Below, in pieces: positions 35,695 to 46,836 of a stretch of DNA of 64,000 bases; positions within the stretch are counted from its first letter, which is position 1; every line of letters starts with the position of its first letter. The translations under genes and the position numbers were made by a program. Below the pieces are notes generated by a model. It had not been told where the DNA came from. It searched no databases and saw nothing but the letters and a program-made list of their open reading frames with translations. The DNA is from Bradyrhizobium ottawaense. GTDB lineage: Bacteria; Pseudomonadota; Alphaproteobacteria; Rhizobiales; Xanthobacteraceae. The DNA lies in assembly GCF_002278135.3 (NCBI RefSeq), contig NZ_CP029425.2:5680001-5744000 (forward strand), written 5' to 3'.

Positions 35695-36663
35695 ATGAAG
35701 GCTTACGTCTACGGCCCTGAGGGCGCTAGGATTTCCGACGTCGCTCAACCAAAACCGAAGGGCACGCAGGTGCTGGTGCGCGTCCGCGCCTGCGGGCTCA
35801 ACCGCGCCGACACCGGCATGCGCAAGGGGCACGCCCACGGCGCGGCCGGCGGCGCCGGCACCGTGCTCGGCATGGAATGGGCCGGCGAGGTCGCCGAGCT
35901 CGGACCGGATGCCCAGGGCGTGAAGATCGGCGACCGCATCATGGGCTCGGGCGGCGCTGCGTTTGCCGAGTACACCCTCGCCGATCACGGCCGGCTGTTC
36001 CGCGCGCCCTCGAACATGAACTTCGAGGAAGCCGCCACCCTCCCCGTCGCGCTCGCGACCATGCACAACGCCGTCGTCACCGTCGGCGGCGTGCAGGCGG
36101 GCCAGAGCGTGCTGATCCAGGGCGCCAGCTCTGGTGTCGGCCTGATGGCGATGCAGATTGCAAAACTCAAGGGCGCAAAGCTCGTGATCGGCTCCTCGAC
36201 CGATGCCACGCGCCGCGGCCGGCTGAAGGAGTACGGCGCCGACCTCGCCGTCGACAGCTCCGATCCGAAATGGGTCGAGGAGGTCCTGAAGGCGACGAAC
36301 GGTGAAGGCGTCGACCTCATCGTCGACCAGGTCTCGGGCAAGGTGGCGAGCCAGAACCTCGCCGCGACCAAGGTGAAGGGCCGCATCGTCAATGTCGGCC
36401 GGCTCGGCGGCACCCATGCCGATTTCAACTTCGACCTGCATGCCGCGCGCCGCATCGACTATGTCGGCGTCACCTTCCGCACCCGCACCATCGAAGAGGT
36501 CCGCGAGATCTTCGAGGAGGTCAGGAAGGACATCTGGGGCGCGGTGGAATCGCGAAAACTGCAGCTGCCGATCGACAAGGTGTTCGCGTTCGACGACATC
36601 GACAAGGCGTTCGACCACATGGAGGCGAACAAGCACCTGGGGAAGATCGTGGTGACGGTGTGA
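35695..36663 (+). CDS. NADPH:quinone oxidoreductase / zinc-independent MDR family
   Basis: 322 residues of the medium-chain dehydrogenase family. GroES-like N-terminus (VLVRVRACGLNRADTGMRKG, LGMEWAGEVAELG), Rossmann domain with VLIQGASSGVGLMAMQIAKL and YGADLAVDSSDPKW. The zinc ligands of alcohol dehydrogenases are missing, typical of quinone oxidoreductases. Probably an NADPH-dependent reductase of quinones or enones. Same strand as the flavin enzyme. Confidence 0.9.
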   Translation: MKAYVYGPEGARISDVAQPKPKGTQVLVRVRACGLNRADTGMRKGHAHGAAGGAGTVLGMEWAGEVAELGPDAQGVKIGDRIMGSGGAAFAEYTLADHGRLFRAPSNMNFEEAATLPVALATMHNAVVTVGGVQAGQSVLIQGASSGVGLMAMQIAKLKGAKLVIGSSTDATRRGRLKEYGADLAVDSSDPKWVEEVLKATNGEGVDLIVDQVSGKVASQNLAATKVKGRIVNVGRLGGTHADFNFDLHAARRIDYVGVTFRTRTIEEVREIFEEVRKDIWGAVESRKLQLPIDKVFAFDDIDKAFDHMEANKHLGKIVVTV

Positions 36664-36678
36664 GGGATACCGCGGTCC

Positions 36679-36769
36679 CGTAGGGTGGGCAAAGCGAAGC
36701 GTGCCCACGATCTGTATCCATCACTGACGAATGGTGGGCACGGCGCTTTGCGCCTTTGCCCACCCTACG
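36679..36769. repeat. intergenic inverted repeat, GTAGGGTGGGCA type, copy B
   Basis: CGTAGGGTGGGCAAAG (36679-36694) and CTTTGCCCACCCTACG (36754-36769) are perfect 16-bp inverted arms, with the nested GTGCCCAC/GTGGGCAC pair. It is the same element as 19084-19176 with similar total length. Confidence 0.88.
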
Positions 36770-36866
36770 AGACTAGGCACGACGCGGATTGCTCCTGCAA
36801 ATCACTAGCGACTACTCCTGTGGATCATCACTTGATGTCCCGCGCTAGGCTGCTAAATCCCCCGCC

Positions 36867-38240
36867 ATGACCTCCCAGCACAGCAAAACCTCGGTCGCCG
36901 CGATCTCCATCTTCGCCAGCGGCGGCATGGCGGCGGCCAAGTTCGCGGTCGGCATCGCGATCGGCTCGCTCGCGCTGATCTCCGAGGCCCTGCACTCCTC
37001 GATCGACCTGGTCGCGACCATCATCACCTGGGCTGTGGTGCGGGTGTCCGACAAGCCGGCCGACGAGGAGCACCATTACGGCCACGGCAAGCTGGAGAGC
37101 GTCTCGGCGCTCGGTGTGACCGCCCTGCTCTACGTGCTTGCCGGCGGCATCCTGGTCGAGGCCTACAGCCGGCTGCGCGAGGGAACCCCGCCGCCGACCA
37201 TTTCGGCCGTGCCGTTCGTCGTGCTGGTGATCGACATCGTCGTCAATCTCTGGCGCGCCCGCGCCCTGCACCGCGCCGCGCGCGAGACCAGGAGCCAAGC
37301 GCTCGCCGCCGACGCGCTGCATTTCGCCTCCGACGTGATGGGCTCGTTCGCCGTGATCATCGGCCTGATCCTCGCCGCCCTCGGCTTCTGGTGGGGCGAC
37401 GCGGCCGCTGCCGCCGCGGTTGCCGTGATGATCGCCCTGCTCGGCCTGCGCATGGCCGGCTCGACCGTGCAGACGCTGGTCGACCGCGCCCCGCAGGGTG
37501 CGCAGGAGAAGGCCACGGCCGCGATCCGCAGCGTCCCGGGCGTGATCGACGTCGAGCGGCTGCGCGTGCGCATGGTCGGCGCGACCACGTTCATCGACAC
37601 CATCGCCAAGGTGCCGCGGACCTATCCGATCGACCGCGTCGAGGAGATCAAGCGCAGCGCGCAGGCCGCCGTGGACAAGGCATTCGGCGATGCCGACCTC
37701 ACCTTCACCGCCGTCCCCGTCGCCCGCGACAACGAGACCGTGCGCGACCGCATCATGGTGATCGCGCATAATTCGGGCCTCGCCGTCCACCACGTCACGG
37801 TGCACGATCTCGGCGCCAAGCTGATCGTCAGCATCGACCTCGAGGTCGACGCCGGCATGCAGTTGGAGGCAGCCCATGACGTCGCCAACACGCTGGAGCG
37901 CAACATCCAGGAGGAGTTCGGCGCGGACGTCGAGGTCGACGTCCATATCGAGCCGCTGGAACCGGAACTGCCGTTCGGGGTCGATGCCGCGCCCGAACGC
38001 GTCCAGGCCATCGCCGCCGCGCTGACTGAATACGCCGCCGGCAGCGAGATAAACGACATCCATAATGTGCGTGTCCGCAACACCGACGCCGGCGAGATCG
38101 TCAATTTCCACTGCCGCGCCGCGCCGTCGATGAGCGTGATCAAGGTGCACGAGCACGTCGACGCCATCGAGCGCGCGCTGCGGCGCGCGTTCCCGAGCGT
38201 GAAGCGCGTGATCAGCCACGCCGAACCGCCGCGTGCGTGA
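36867..38240 (+). CDS. cation diffusion facilitator (CDF) family metal exporter, long form
   Basis: 457 residues against about 300 for FieF. The membrane domain (residues 1-210, six helices) has metal-site motifs: SEALHSSIDL, HHYGHGKLESVSAL and DALHFASDVMG (HxxxD). Residues about 215-290 form the usual cytoplasmic ferredoxin-like dimer domain (AIRSVPGVIDVERLRVRMVG). A second region (residues 300-450: AVHHVTVHDLGAKLIVSIDL, DVANTLERNIQEEFGADVEV, NFHCRAAPSMSVIKVHEHVD) looks like extra copies of that domain. Likely exports Fe, Zn, Mn or Co to the periplasm. Single gene. Confidence 0.92.
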   Translation: MTSQHSKTSVAAISIFASGGMAAAKFAVGIAIGSLALISEALHSSIDLVATIITWAVVRVSDKPADEEHHYGHGKLESVSALGVTALLYVLAGGILVEAYSRLREGTPPPTISAVPFVVLVIDIVVNLWRARALHRAARETRSQALAADALHFASDVMGSFAVIIGLILAALGFWWGDAAAAAAVAVMIALLGLRMAGSTVQTLVDRAPQGAQEKATAAIRSVPGVIDVERLRVRMVGATTFIDTIAKVPRTYPIDRVEEIKRSAQAAVDKAFGDADLTFTAVPVARDNETVRDRIMVIAHNSGLAVHHVTVHDLGAKLIVSIDLEVDAGMQLEAAHDVANTLERNIQEEFGADVEVDVHIEPLEPELPFGVDAAPERVQAIAAALTEYAAGSEINDIHNVRVRNTDAGEIVNFHCRAAPSMSVIKVHEHVDAIERALRRAFPSVKRVISHAEPPRA

Positions 38241-38466
38241 CTGGGAGCGCGCGAGGAGTCGCACGTTCTCGTTTCGGACTCCTCGCGCCCGTGCGTTTGC
38301 GGACGCGCGCTACGCAAACTGCGCACTGGATAAGAATAATTACGCGTTAACGATTCATTGACTCTCGACACCCCGCGAAAACTGGATTCAAATCGCTGTG
38401 ATTCGGAAGCGATGTGGGGCTGCCTCCGAACTTCAGTTGCAAGCAGGTTTTTAGGGGGCCGAAGGC

Positions 38467-40797
38467 ATGTCGCGTGCAGACGCCGCGAACGCGTGCGTCC
38501 AATCCGATTCGATCAAGGGATTGGCGCAATCGATCGCGAAACCTGCCTATCATCGGCTCTTGATTGCAGAGCCGGCGCTTCGTCGCGCCGTGCCGACGCT
38601 CATCATCGCGTTCCTGATCACGATCTGCCTCGGCGCGTTCGTGCAGGTCGTCGATCAGACGCGTCAGAAGCGGCTGGTGATCCGGCACGACATCTCGGCG
38701 CTGGCCGACCTGCTCGCCGAACGCATCGACCGCCTCACCTCGGCGCGACAGGAGCGGCTCAAGAACATCGAGAGCCTGCCGGCGCTGTTGCCGGATATGA
38801 TCCCGTCCTGGGGCACGGCCTCGGGCCGCCACGTCATCGTCACCTCGGCCGGCGTCGATCGCCGTCTCCTCGCCCGCGTCCCGGTCGACAGTGACCCTTC
38901 CGGCAACGACCGCCTGCTCGATGCCATCACGACCGCACAATTGCTCGCGGCGCCGACGCGCGACGGCAACGTCTCCGACATGACGCTGCCGAGCGGCAAC
39001 GCCGCGATGGCGACCTCGCGGCAGATCAAGTCGCTGCCCGGCTTCGTCACCGTGATCCAGGAGCGCAACGAGCCGATCTGGGGCTCCGACGCCGCGCTCT
39101 CGGTGACGCTGTCGGCGACGACCGGATTCGTCGTCCTGATCCTGGGCTTCGCCTTCCACTGGCAGTCCACCCGCGCCCGCGAAGGCGACCTCATCAACGA
39201 CGCCGTGCGCGGCCGGATCGACACCGCCCTCAACCGCGGCCGTTGTGGGCTGTGGGACTGGGACCTGTCGCGCGGCCGGATATTCTGGTCGCAATCGATG
39301 TTCTCGATGCTGGGCCTCGACGGCCGCAACGAGCTCCTCACCTTCGGCGAGGTCAACGCGCTGGTGAAATCCGACGACATCGACCTGTTCGCGATCGCCG
39401 ACCAGCTCATCTCCGAGAAGATCGACCACATCGACCAGACCTTCCGCATGCAGCATGTCGACGGCCACTGGATCTGGCTCCGCGTCCGCTGCGAGAAGAC
39501 GCGCGGGGCGACCGATTCCAGCGTGCACCTGATCGGGATCGCCGTCGACATCACCGAGCAGAAGAGCCTCGCCGAGAGGACGGTGGAAGCCGACCTCCGC
39601 CTGCGCGACGCGATCGAGACAATTCCGGAGGCCTTCGTGCTGTGGGACGCGAGCGACCGCCTCGTGCTCTGCAACTCGCACTTCCAGCGCCTGCACAAGC
39701 TGCCCGACACCGCCGTGATCCCCGGCACCTCCTACGAGACCGTGCTCGAAGTCGGCCGCATGCCGGAGGTGCGCACCCGCCACAACGAGACCGCCGCCCA
39801 AGGCCCCGGCGCGCGCACCTTCGAAGCGCAGCTCGACGACGGCAGCTGGCTGCACATCAGCGAGCGCCGCACCAAGGACGGCGGCTACGTCTCGGTCGGC
39901 ACCGACATTACCCGCATCAAGGAGCACGAGCAGAAGCTGGTCGACAACGATCTGCGCCTGCGCGCCACCGTCATCGACCTGAAGCGCTCCCAGGCGGCGC
40001 TGGAGCGCCAGGCGGTCGAGCTTGCCGACCTCGCCGAGAAGTACCAGCGCGAGAAGACCCGCGCCGAGGAAGCCAACCAGACCAAGTCGAAGTTCCTCGC
40101 CAATATGAGCCACGAGCTGCGCACGCCGCTGAATGCCATCATCGGCTTCTCCGAGATCATGGGCTCGGGCATGTTCGGCGAGCTCGGCAGCGAAAAGTAC
40201 CAGGAATATTGCCAGGACATCCTGACCAGTGGCCACTATCTGCTCGAGGTCATCAACGACATCCTCGACATGTCCAAGATCGAGGCAGGCCGCATGAAGC
40301 TCGACATGGAAGAGCTCGACCTGGCGCAGACGCTCGCGGAATCCTTGCGGGTCGTCACCGGCCGTGCCCAGGACAAGCACCTGACGCTCGACGCCGACAT
40401 CGCAAAATCCATCTCCGTCGTCGCCGACCGCCGCGCCACCAAGCAGATCATCGTCAACCTGCTCTCCAACGCGGTGAAGTTCACGCCGGACGGCGGACGC
40501 ATCGTGGTGCGCAGCCGGCAGCTCGACGACCGGATCGTGCTGATGATCGCCGACACCGGCATCGGTATCGCGCCGCATTCGCTGGCGCGGCTCGGCCGCC
40601 CGTTCGAGCAGGTGGAGAGCCAGCTCACCAAGACCTATCACGGCTCGGGCCTCGGCCTCGCGATCGCCCGCTCGCTGGCGCAGCTCCATGGCGGCTCGAT
40701 GCGGCTGCGCTCCAAGCTCGAGGTCGGCACCGTCGTGCGCGTGACCTTGCCACGCGACGCGATCAAGGCGGCGGCCGGGATATCGGCGGCAGCGTGA
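38467..40797 (+). CDS. PAS-domain sensor histidine kinase (PleC/PdhS-like)
   Basis: 776 residues. Membrane helices at about 40-60 and 215-235 enclose a periplasmic sensor (LADLLAERIDRLTSARQERL onward). Two PAS regions follow (about 260-370 with DITEQKSLAE, and 375-490 with ATIPEAFVLWDASDRLV-like and DITRIKEHEQ), a coiled coil, then HisKA with His in KFLANMSHELRTPLNAIIGF and HATPase boxes NLLSNAVKFTPDGG, IADTGIGIAP and GSGLGLAIARS. The H-box resembles PleC/DivJ-type alphaproteobacterial kinases, which act on DivK-like receivers. No response regulator is adjacent, so it is an orphan kinase. Confidence 0.93.
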   Translation: MSRADAANACVQSDSIKGLAQSIAKPAYHRLLIAEPALRRAVPTLIIAFLITICLGAFVQVVDQTRQKRLVIRHDISALADLLAERIDRLTSARQERLKNIESLPALLPDMIPSWGTASGRHVIVTSAGVDRRLLARVPVDSDPSGNDRLLDAITTAQLLAAPTRDGNVSDMTLPSGNAAMATSRQIKSLPGFVTVIQERNEPIWGSDAALSVTLSATTGFVVLILGFAFHWQSTRAREGDLINDAVRGRIDTALNRGRCGLWDWDLSRGRIFWSQSMFSMLGLDGRNELLTFGEVNALVKSDDIDLFAIADQLISEKIDHIDQTFRMQHVDGHWIWLRVRCEKTRGATDSSVHLIGIAVDITEQKSLAERTVEADLRLRDAIETIPEAFVLWDASDRLVLCNSHFQRLHKLPDTAVIPGTSYETVLEVGRMPEVRTRHNETAAQGPGARTFEAQLDDGSWLHISERRTKDGGYVSVGTDITRIKEHEQKLVDNDLRLRATVIDLKRSQAALERQAVELADLAEKYQREKTRAEEANQTKSKFLANMSHELRTPLNAIIGFSEIMGSGMFGELGSEKYQEYCQDILTSGHYLLEVINDILDMSKIEAGRMKLDMEELDLAQTLAESLRVVTGRAQDKHLTLDADIAKSISVVADRRATKQIIVNLLSNAVKFTPDGGRIVVRSRQLDDRIVLMIADTGIGIAPHSLARLGRPFEQVESQLTKTYHGSGLGLAIARSLAQLHGGSMRLRSKLEVGTVVRVTLPRDAIKAAAGISAAA

Positions 40798-40800
40798 TCC

Positions 40801-41694
40801 CTACAGCTGCAGCGACGGCGCGACTTCCCTCGCGACATTGACCAGCGCCGCGATCAGCGGCGTCATCGGATCGCGCTGCGGGATCACCATGCCGATGCTG
40901 TAATTGACGTCGGGATCGGTGATCGGGATCGAGCGCACCGTGTCGGACAGGCCGAGCGTCTCGGCGAGCTTGGCCGGCATCACGCTCGCCCAGCGTCCCG
41001 TCTTCACATGCGTGAACAGCACCAGCAGCGAATTCGAGGTCAGCGTCGGCGTCGCCTCCGCGCCGACGGAACGTAAGGCGCGATCGATGATGCGGCGGTT
41101 CTGCATGTCCGGCGTCAGCAGGCACAGCGGAACCTGCCCGACCTCGGTCCATGTCACCGTCTCGCGGTCACCGAACATGCCGTCCGGCGCAGTCAGAAGA
41201 CGGTAGCTCTCATTGTAGAGCGGAATGGTGCGCACCTTGCCGATTGGCTCGTTCTCGATATAGGTCAGCCCCGCATCGACCTCGAGATTTTCGAGCAGCC
41301 CCAGCACCTCGGACGAGGTGGTGGACTGGATACGGAAGCGCACCTCGGGATGCCGGGCGCGAAACGGCGTCGTCAGCGCTGCGACCATGCCGAGCACGGT
41401 CGGGATCGCGGCGATGCGGATCTCGCCGGAGAGCTGATGCTTCAACCCGTTGATCTCGTCGCGCATCGCGCGGGCATCGCCGACGATCCGCCGCGCCCAG
41501 TCCAGCGCCCGCTCACCTTCGGGAGTGAACCCCTGGAAACGGGACCCGCGCTGCACCAGCATCACGCCGAGGATCTCCTCGAGCTGCTTGAGCCCGGTCG
41601 ACATAGTCGGTTGCGTCACGCCGCAGACCTCCGCCGCGCGTCCGAAATGCCGCTCCTTCGCCAGCGCCAGCAATAGTTCAAGCTTGTCGATCAA
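40801..41694 (-). CDS. fdsR: LysR-type regulator divergent from the formate dehydrogenase operon
   Basis: 297 residues. N-terminal HTH (LLLALAKERHFGRAAEVCGV, TQPTMSTGLKQLEEILGVML) and LysR effector domain. It is divergent from fdsG with 224 bp between, the arrangement of fdsR in Cupriavidus, where a LysR protein controls fdsGBACD; the symbol rests on that position. The gene ends 3 bp after the kinase stop, convergent with it. The likely effector is formate. Confidence 0.88.
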   Translation of the reverse strand: MIDKLELLLALAKERHFGRAAEVCGVTQPTMSTGLKQLEEILGVMLVQRGSRFQGFTPEGERALDWARRIVGDARAMRDEINGLKHQLSGEIRIAAIPTVLGMVAALTTPFRARHPEVRFRIQSTTSSEVLGLLENLEVDAGLTYIENEPIGKVRTIPLYNESYRLLTAPDGMFGDRETVTWTEVGQVPLCLLTPDMQNRRIIDRALRSVGAEATPTLTSNSLLVLFTHVKTGRWASVMPAKLAETLGLSDTVRSIPITDPDVNYSIGMVIPQRDPMTPLIAALVNVAREVAPSLQL

Positions 41695-41803
41695 CCGGTC
41701 GTCCCCTCGGATTCCATCGTGGCATGCAAGCTAGCACGCCGGGCCTGCAGCAACACGCAAAAACCGGCAGCCGATACAACTTTCATTACCAATTCGCATC
41801 GGT

Positions 41804-41839
41804 CGATTGCGGTTGCAAATCGATCCGAATTCGCAATCG
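41804..41839. promoter_or_regulatory. inverted repeat in the fdsR-fdsG region, candidate LysR site
   Basis: CGATTGCG (41804-41811) and CGCAATCG (41832-41839) are perfect 8-bp arms with a 20-bp centre. They are accompanied by the near-direct pair AATTCGCATCG (41791-41801) and AATTCGCAATCG (41828-41839). The site is about 80 bp before fdsG in a relatively AT-rich stretch (41750-41918), fitting a LysR activator site next to a promoter. Confidence 0.5.
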
Positions 41840-41918
41840 CAGCACGGGACAGCTTTATTGATCTGCGAATGATTCCAACTAGTTTGCACCGAGGAAACGC
41901 TCAGGTTGAGAACGAAGA

Positions 41919-42391
41919 ATGACAGCGGTTTTTGAGCCTTGGAACGAGACGCGCGGCGCCGAAATCATCGCCGAACACGCCAACCAAGAGGGTGCGACGC
42001 TGGTCATCCTGCACGCGCTGCAAGAGGCGTTCGGCTACGTGCCGGAGGCCGCCATTCCCATGGTGGCGCAAGGGCTCAACCTGTCGCGCGCCGAAGTCCA
42101 CGGCGTATTCACGTTCTATCATGATTTCCGCCACAAGCCGGCCGGCCGCCACGTGCTGAAGCTCTGCCGCGCGGAAGCCTGCCAGGCCGCGGGCGGCGAT
42201 GTGCTGGCGGCGCGCGCCGAAGCAAAGCTCGGCGTGTCGCTCGGCAGCACCACGGCCGACGATCGCGTCACGCTGGAGCCGATCTACTGCCTCGGCCTGT
42301 GTGCGACCGCACCGTCCGCCATGCTCGACGGCCGCCTCATCGGCAGGCTCGATCAGAAGCGCCTCGATGCGTTGATTGTGGAGGCACAGCG

Positions 42392-42395
<4 letters not shown>
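41919..42395 (+). CDS. fdsG: NAD-dependent formate dehydrogenase gamma subunit
   Basis: 158 residues, NuoE-like thioredoxin-fold [2Fe-2S] protein. The cluster ligands are Cys83 and Cys88 (KLCRAEACQA) and Cys124 and Cys128 (IYCLGLCATAPS). The N-terminal VILHALQEAFGYVPEAAIPM and HGVFTFYHDFRH are typical. It transfers electrons within the soluble FdsABG complex that oxidises formate to CO2 with NAD+. First gene of the operon; fdsB overlaps its stop by 4 bp. Confidence 0.95.
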
Positions 42396-43948
<1,553 letters not shown>

Positions 43949-43958
43949 GAGAACGACA

Positions 43959-46832
43959 ATGTCTCTGATCGAAGAAATCGACTTCGGCACGCCGGCTTCC
44001 AAATCGGAAACGATGGTGACGCTGACCATCGATGGCAATGAGGTCACGGTGCCCGAGGGCACCTCGATCATGCGGGCCGCGATGGACGCGGGCCACCAGA
44101 TCCCAAAGCTCTGTGCCACCGACATGGTCGACGCGTTCGGCTCCTGCCGTCTCTGTCTCGTCGAGATCGAGGGCCGCGCCGGAACGCCGGCCTCCTGCAC
44201 CACGCCAGTGATGCCCGGCCTCGTCGTGCACACCCAGAGCGAGCGGCTGAAGAAGCTGCGCAAGGGTGTGATGGAGCTCTACATCTCCGACCATCCGCTC
44301 GACTGCCTCACCTGCGGCGCCAACGGCGACTGCGAGTTGCAGGATATGGCGGGCGCGGTCGGCCTGCGCGACGTGCGCTACGGCTATGACGGCGAGAACC
44401 ACGTCTTCGCCAAATCGCGCGGCTGCTCCAACGACAATTGGATGCCCAAGGACGAGTCCAACCCCTATTTCACCTACGATCCCTCCAAGTGCATCGTCTG
44501 CTCGCGCTGCGTCCGCGCCTGCGAGGAGGTGCAAGGCACCTTCGCGCTGACTATCTCCGGCCGCGGCTTCGACAGCCGCGTCTCGCCGGGCATGAGCGAG
44601 AGCTTCCTCGGCTCCGAATGCGTCTCCTGCGGCGCCTGCGTGCAGGCCTGCCCGACTGCAACGCTGACCGAAAAGTCGGTGATCGAGATCGGCCAGCCCG
44701 AGCACTCCGTCGTCACCACCTGCGCCTATTGCGGCGTCGGCTGCACCTTCAAGGCCGAGATGCGCGGCGAGGAAGTCGTGCGCATGGTGCCCTACAAGGA
44801 CGGCAAGGCCAATCGCGGCCATTCCTGCGTCAAGGGCCGCTTCGCCTGGGGCTACACCAACCACGGCGAACGCATCCTCAATCCGATGATCCGCGAACGG
44901 ATCGAGGATCCCTGGCGCGAAGTGTCCTGGGACGAGGCGTTCTCGTTCGCGGCCGCCAAGATGCGCAGCATCCAGAAGACATACGGCCGCGATGCCATCG
45001 GCGGCATCACCTCGTCCCGCTGCACCAACGAAGAGACCTATCTGGTGCAGAAGCTGATCCGCGCCGGCTTCGGCAACAACAATGTCGACACCTGCGCCCG
45101 CGTCTGCCACTCGCCGACCGGCTACGGCCTCGCCACCACCTTCGGCACCTCCGCCGGCACGCAGGATTTCGACTCGGTCGAGGACACCGACGTCGTCCTC
45201 GTGATCGGTGCCAATCCGGCCTCCGCTCATCCCGTGTTCGCGTCCCGCCTGAAGAAGCGGTTGCGCCAGGGTGCCAAGCTGATCGTGATCGATCCGCGCC
45301 GCACCGAGATGGTGGAATCGCCGCATGTGAAGGCGCTGCACCTGCCCCTGATGCCGGGCACCAACGTCGCGGTCATGACCGCGCTGGCGCATGTCATCGT
45401 CACCGAAGGCCTCGTCAACGAAGCCTTCGTGCGCGAACGTTGCGACTGGAGCGAGTTCGAGGAGTGGGCGGCGTTCGTCGCGCAGCCCAAGAACAGCCCG
45501 GAAGCCACCGCGATCCTTACCGGCGTCAACCCGAAGGATCTGCGCGAAGCCGCGCGCACCTACGCCACCGGCGGCAACGGAGCGATCTATTACGGCCTCG
45601 GCGTCACCGAGCACAGCCAGGGCTCGACCACCGTGATCGCGATCGCGAATCTTGCGATGGTCACTGGCAATATCGGCCGTCCCGGCGTCGGCGTGAACCC
45701 GCTGCGCGGCCAGAACAACGTGCAGGGCTCCTGCGACATGGGCTCGTTCCCGCACGAGCTGCCCGGCTACCGCCACATCTCCGGTGACGCGGTGCGCGAC
45801 CAGTTCGAGGCGCTGTGGAACGTCAAGCTCAACCCCGAGCCGGGCCTGCGCATTCCCAACATGTTCGATGCCGCGGTCGAAGGCACGTTCATGGGGATCT
45901 ACGTGCAGGGCGAGGACATCCTCCAGTCCGATCCCAACACCAAGCACGTTGTGGCTGCACTGTCCGCGATGGAATGCGTCATCGTCCACGACCTCTTCCT
46001 CAACGAGACCGCGAACTACGCCCACGTCTTCCTGCCCGGCTCGAGCTTCCTCGAGAAGGACGGCACCTTCACCAACGCCGAGCGCCGCATCCAGCGCGTG
46101 CGCAAGGTGATGACGCCGAAGAACGGCATGGCCGACTGGGAGGTCACCATCGGCCTTGCCAGGGCGATGGGCTTCGAGATGAACTACAGCCACCCATCCG
46201 AGATCATGGACGAGATCGCGGCGCTGACGCCGACCTTCGCTGGCGTCTCCTACGCCAAGCTCGACGAGCTTGGTTCGGTGCAGTGGCCTTGCAACGAGAA
46301 GGCGCCGGAGGGTACGCCAGTGATGCATATCGACGGCTTCGTACGCGGCAAGGGCAAGTTCGTCGTCACCGAATATGTGGCCACCGACGAGCGTACCGGC
46401 CCGCGCTATCCGCTGCTGCTCACCACGGGCCGCATCCTCAGCCAGTACAATGTCGGCGCGCAGACGCGGCGCACCGAGAACGTGGTCTGGCACGCCGAGG
46501 ATCGTCTCGAGATCCATCCGCACGATGCCGAACAGCGCGGCGTGCGCGACGGCGACTGGGTGCGGCTGAAGAGCCGCGCCGGCGAGACCACGCTGCGTGC
46601 GGAGATCACCGATCGCGTGGCGCCCGGCGTCGTCTACACCACCTTCCATCACCCGGACACCCAGGCCAACGTCATCACGACCGACTATTCGGACTGGGCG
46701 ACCAACTGCCCCGAATACAAGGTCACGGCGGTCGAGGTCTCGCCCTCGAACGGCCCGTCCGACTGGCAGAAGGCCTATGACGCGCAGGCGCGGCAGTCCC
46801 GCCGCATCGCGCCAGCCGAGGCAGCGGAGTAA
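43959..46832 (+). CDS. fdsA: NAD-dependent formate dehydrogenase alpha (catalytic) subunit
   Basis: 957 residues, standard for FdsA. Order: [2Fe-2S] ferredoxin domain (LCATDMVDAFGSCRLCLVEI), His/Cys [4Fe-4S] (DHPLDCLTCGANGDCELQD), two ferredoxin [4Fe-4S] motifs (CIVCSRCVRACEEVQG, CVSCGACVQACPTATL), another cluster motif (CAYCGVGCTF ... GHSCVKGRFAWG), then the Mo-bis-MGD domain. The molybdenum ligand is Cys383 followed by His384 (ARVCHSPTGYGL), matching Cys386-His387 of Rhodobacter FdsA, so it is a cysteine rather than selenocysteine enzyme. Downstream dimethylsulfoxide-reductase-like domains include RGQNNVQGSCDMG. Soluble cytoplasmic complex. Confidence 0.97.
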   Translation: MSLIEEIDFGTPASKSETMVTLTIDGNEVTVPEGTSIMRAAMDAGHQIPKLCATDMVDAFGSCRLCLVEIEGRAGTPASCTTPVMPGLVVHTQSERLKKLRKGVMELYISDHPLDCLTCGANGDCELQDMAGAVGLRDVRYGYDGENHVFAKSRGCSNDNWMPKDESNPYFTYDPSKCIVCSRCVRACEEVQGTFALTISGRGFDSRVSPGMSESFLGSECVSCGACVQACPTATLTEKSVIEIGQPEHSVVTTCAYCGVGCTFKAEMRGEEVVRMVPYKDGKANRGHSCVKGRFAWGYTNHGERILNPMIRERIEDPWREVSWDEAFSFAAAKMRSIQKTYGRDAIGGITSSRCTNEETYLVQKLIRAGFGNNNVDTCARVCHSPTGYGLATTFGTSAGTQDFDSVEDTDVVLVIGANPASAHPVFASRLKKRLRQGAKLIVIDPRRTEMVESPHVKALHLPLMPGTNVAVMTALAHVIVTEGLVNEAFVRERCDWSEFEEWAAFVAQPKNSPEATAILTGVNPKDLREAARTYATGGNGAIYYGLGVTEHSQGSTTVIAIANLAMVTGNIGRPGVGVNPLRGQNNVQGSCDMGSFPHELPGYRHISGDAVRDQFEALWNVKLNPEPGLRIPNMFDAAVEGTFMGIYVQGEDILQSDPNTKHVVAALSAMECVIVHDLFLNETANYAHVFLPGSSFLEKDGTFTNAERRIQRVRKVMTPKNGMADWEVTIGLARAMGFEMNYSHPSEIMDEIAALTPTFAGVSYAKLDELGSVQWPCNEKAPEGTPVMHIDGFVRGKGKFVVTEYVATDERTGPRYPLLLTTGRILSQYNVGAQTRRTENVVWHAEDRLEIHPHDAEQRGVRDGDWVRLKSRAGETTLRAEITDRVAPGVVYTTFHHPDTQANVITTDYSDWATNCPEYKVTAVEVSPSNGPSDWQKAYDAQARQSRRIAPAEAAE

Positions 46833-46836
46833 CCGC

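Noticed and set aside
38347..40689. 780-codon minus-strand open frame
   Set aside because: Shadow of the PAS histidine kinase gene.
44740..45110. Possible selenocysteine formate dehydrogenase
   Set aside because: There is no in-frame TGA at the metal-ligand position; codon 383 is TGC.
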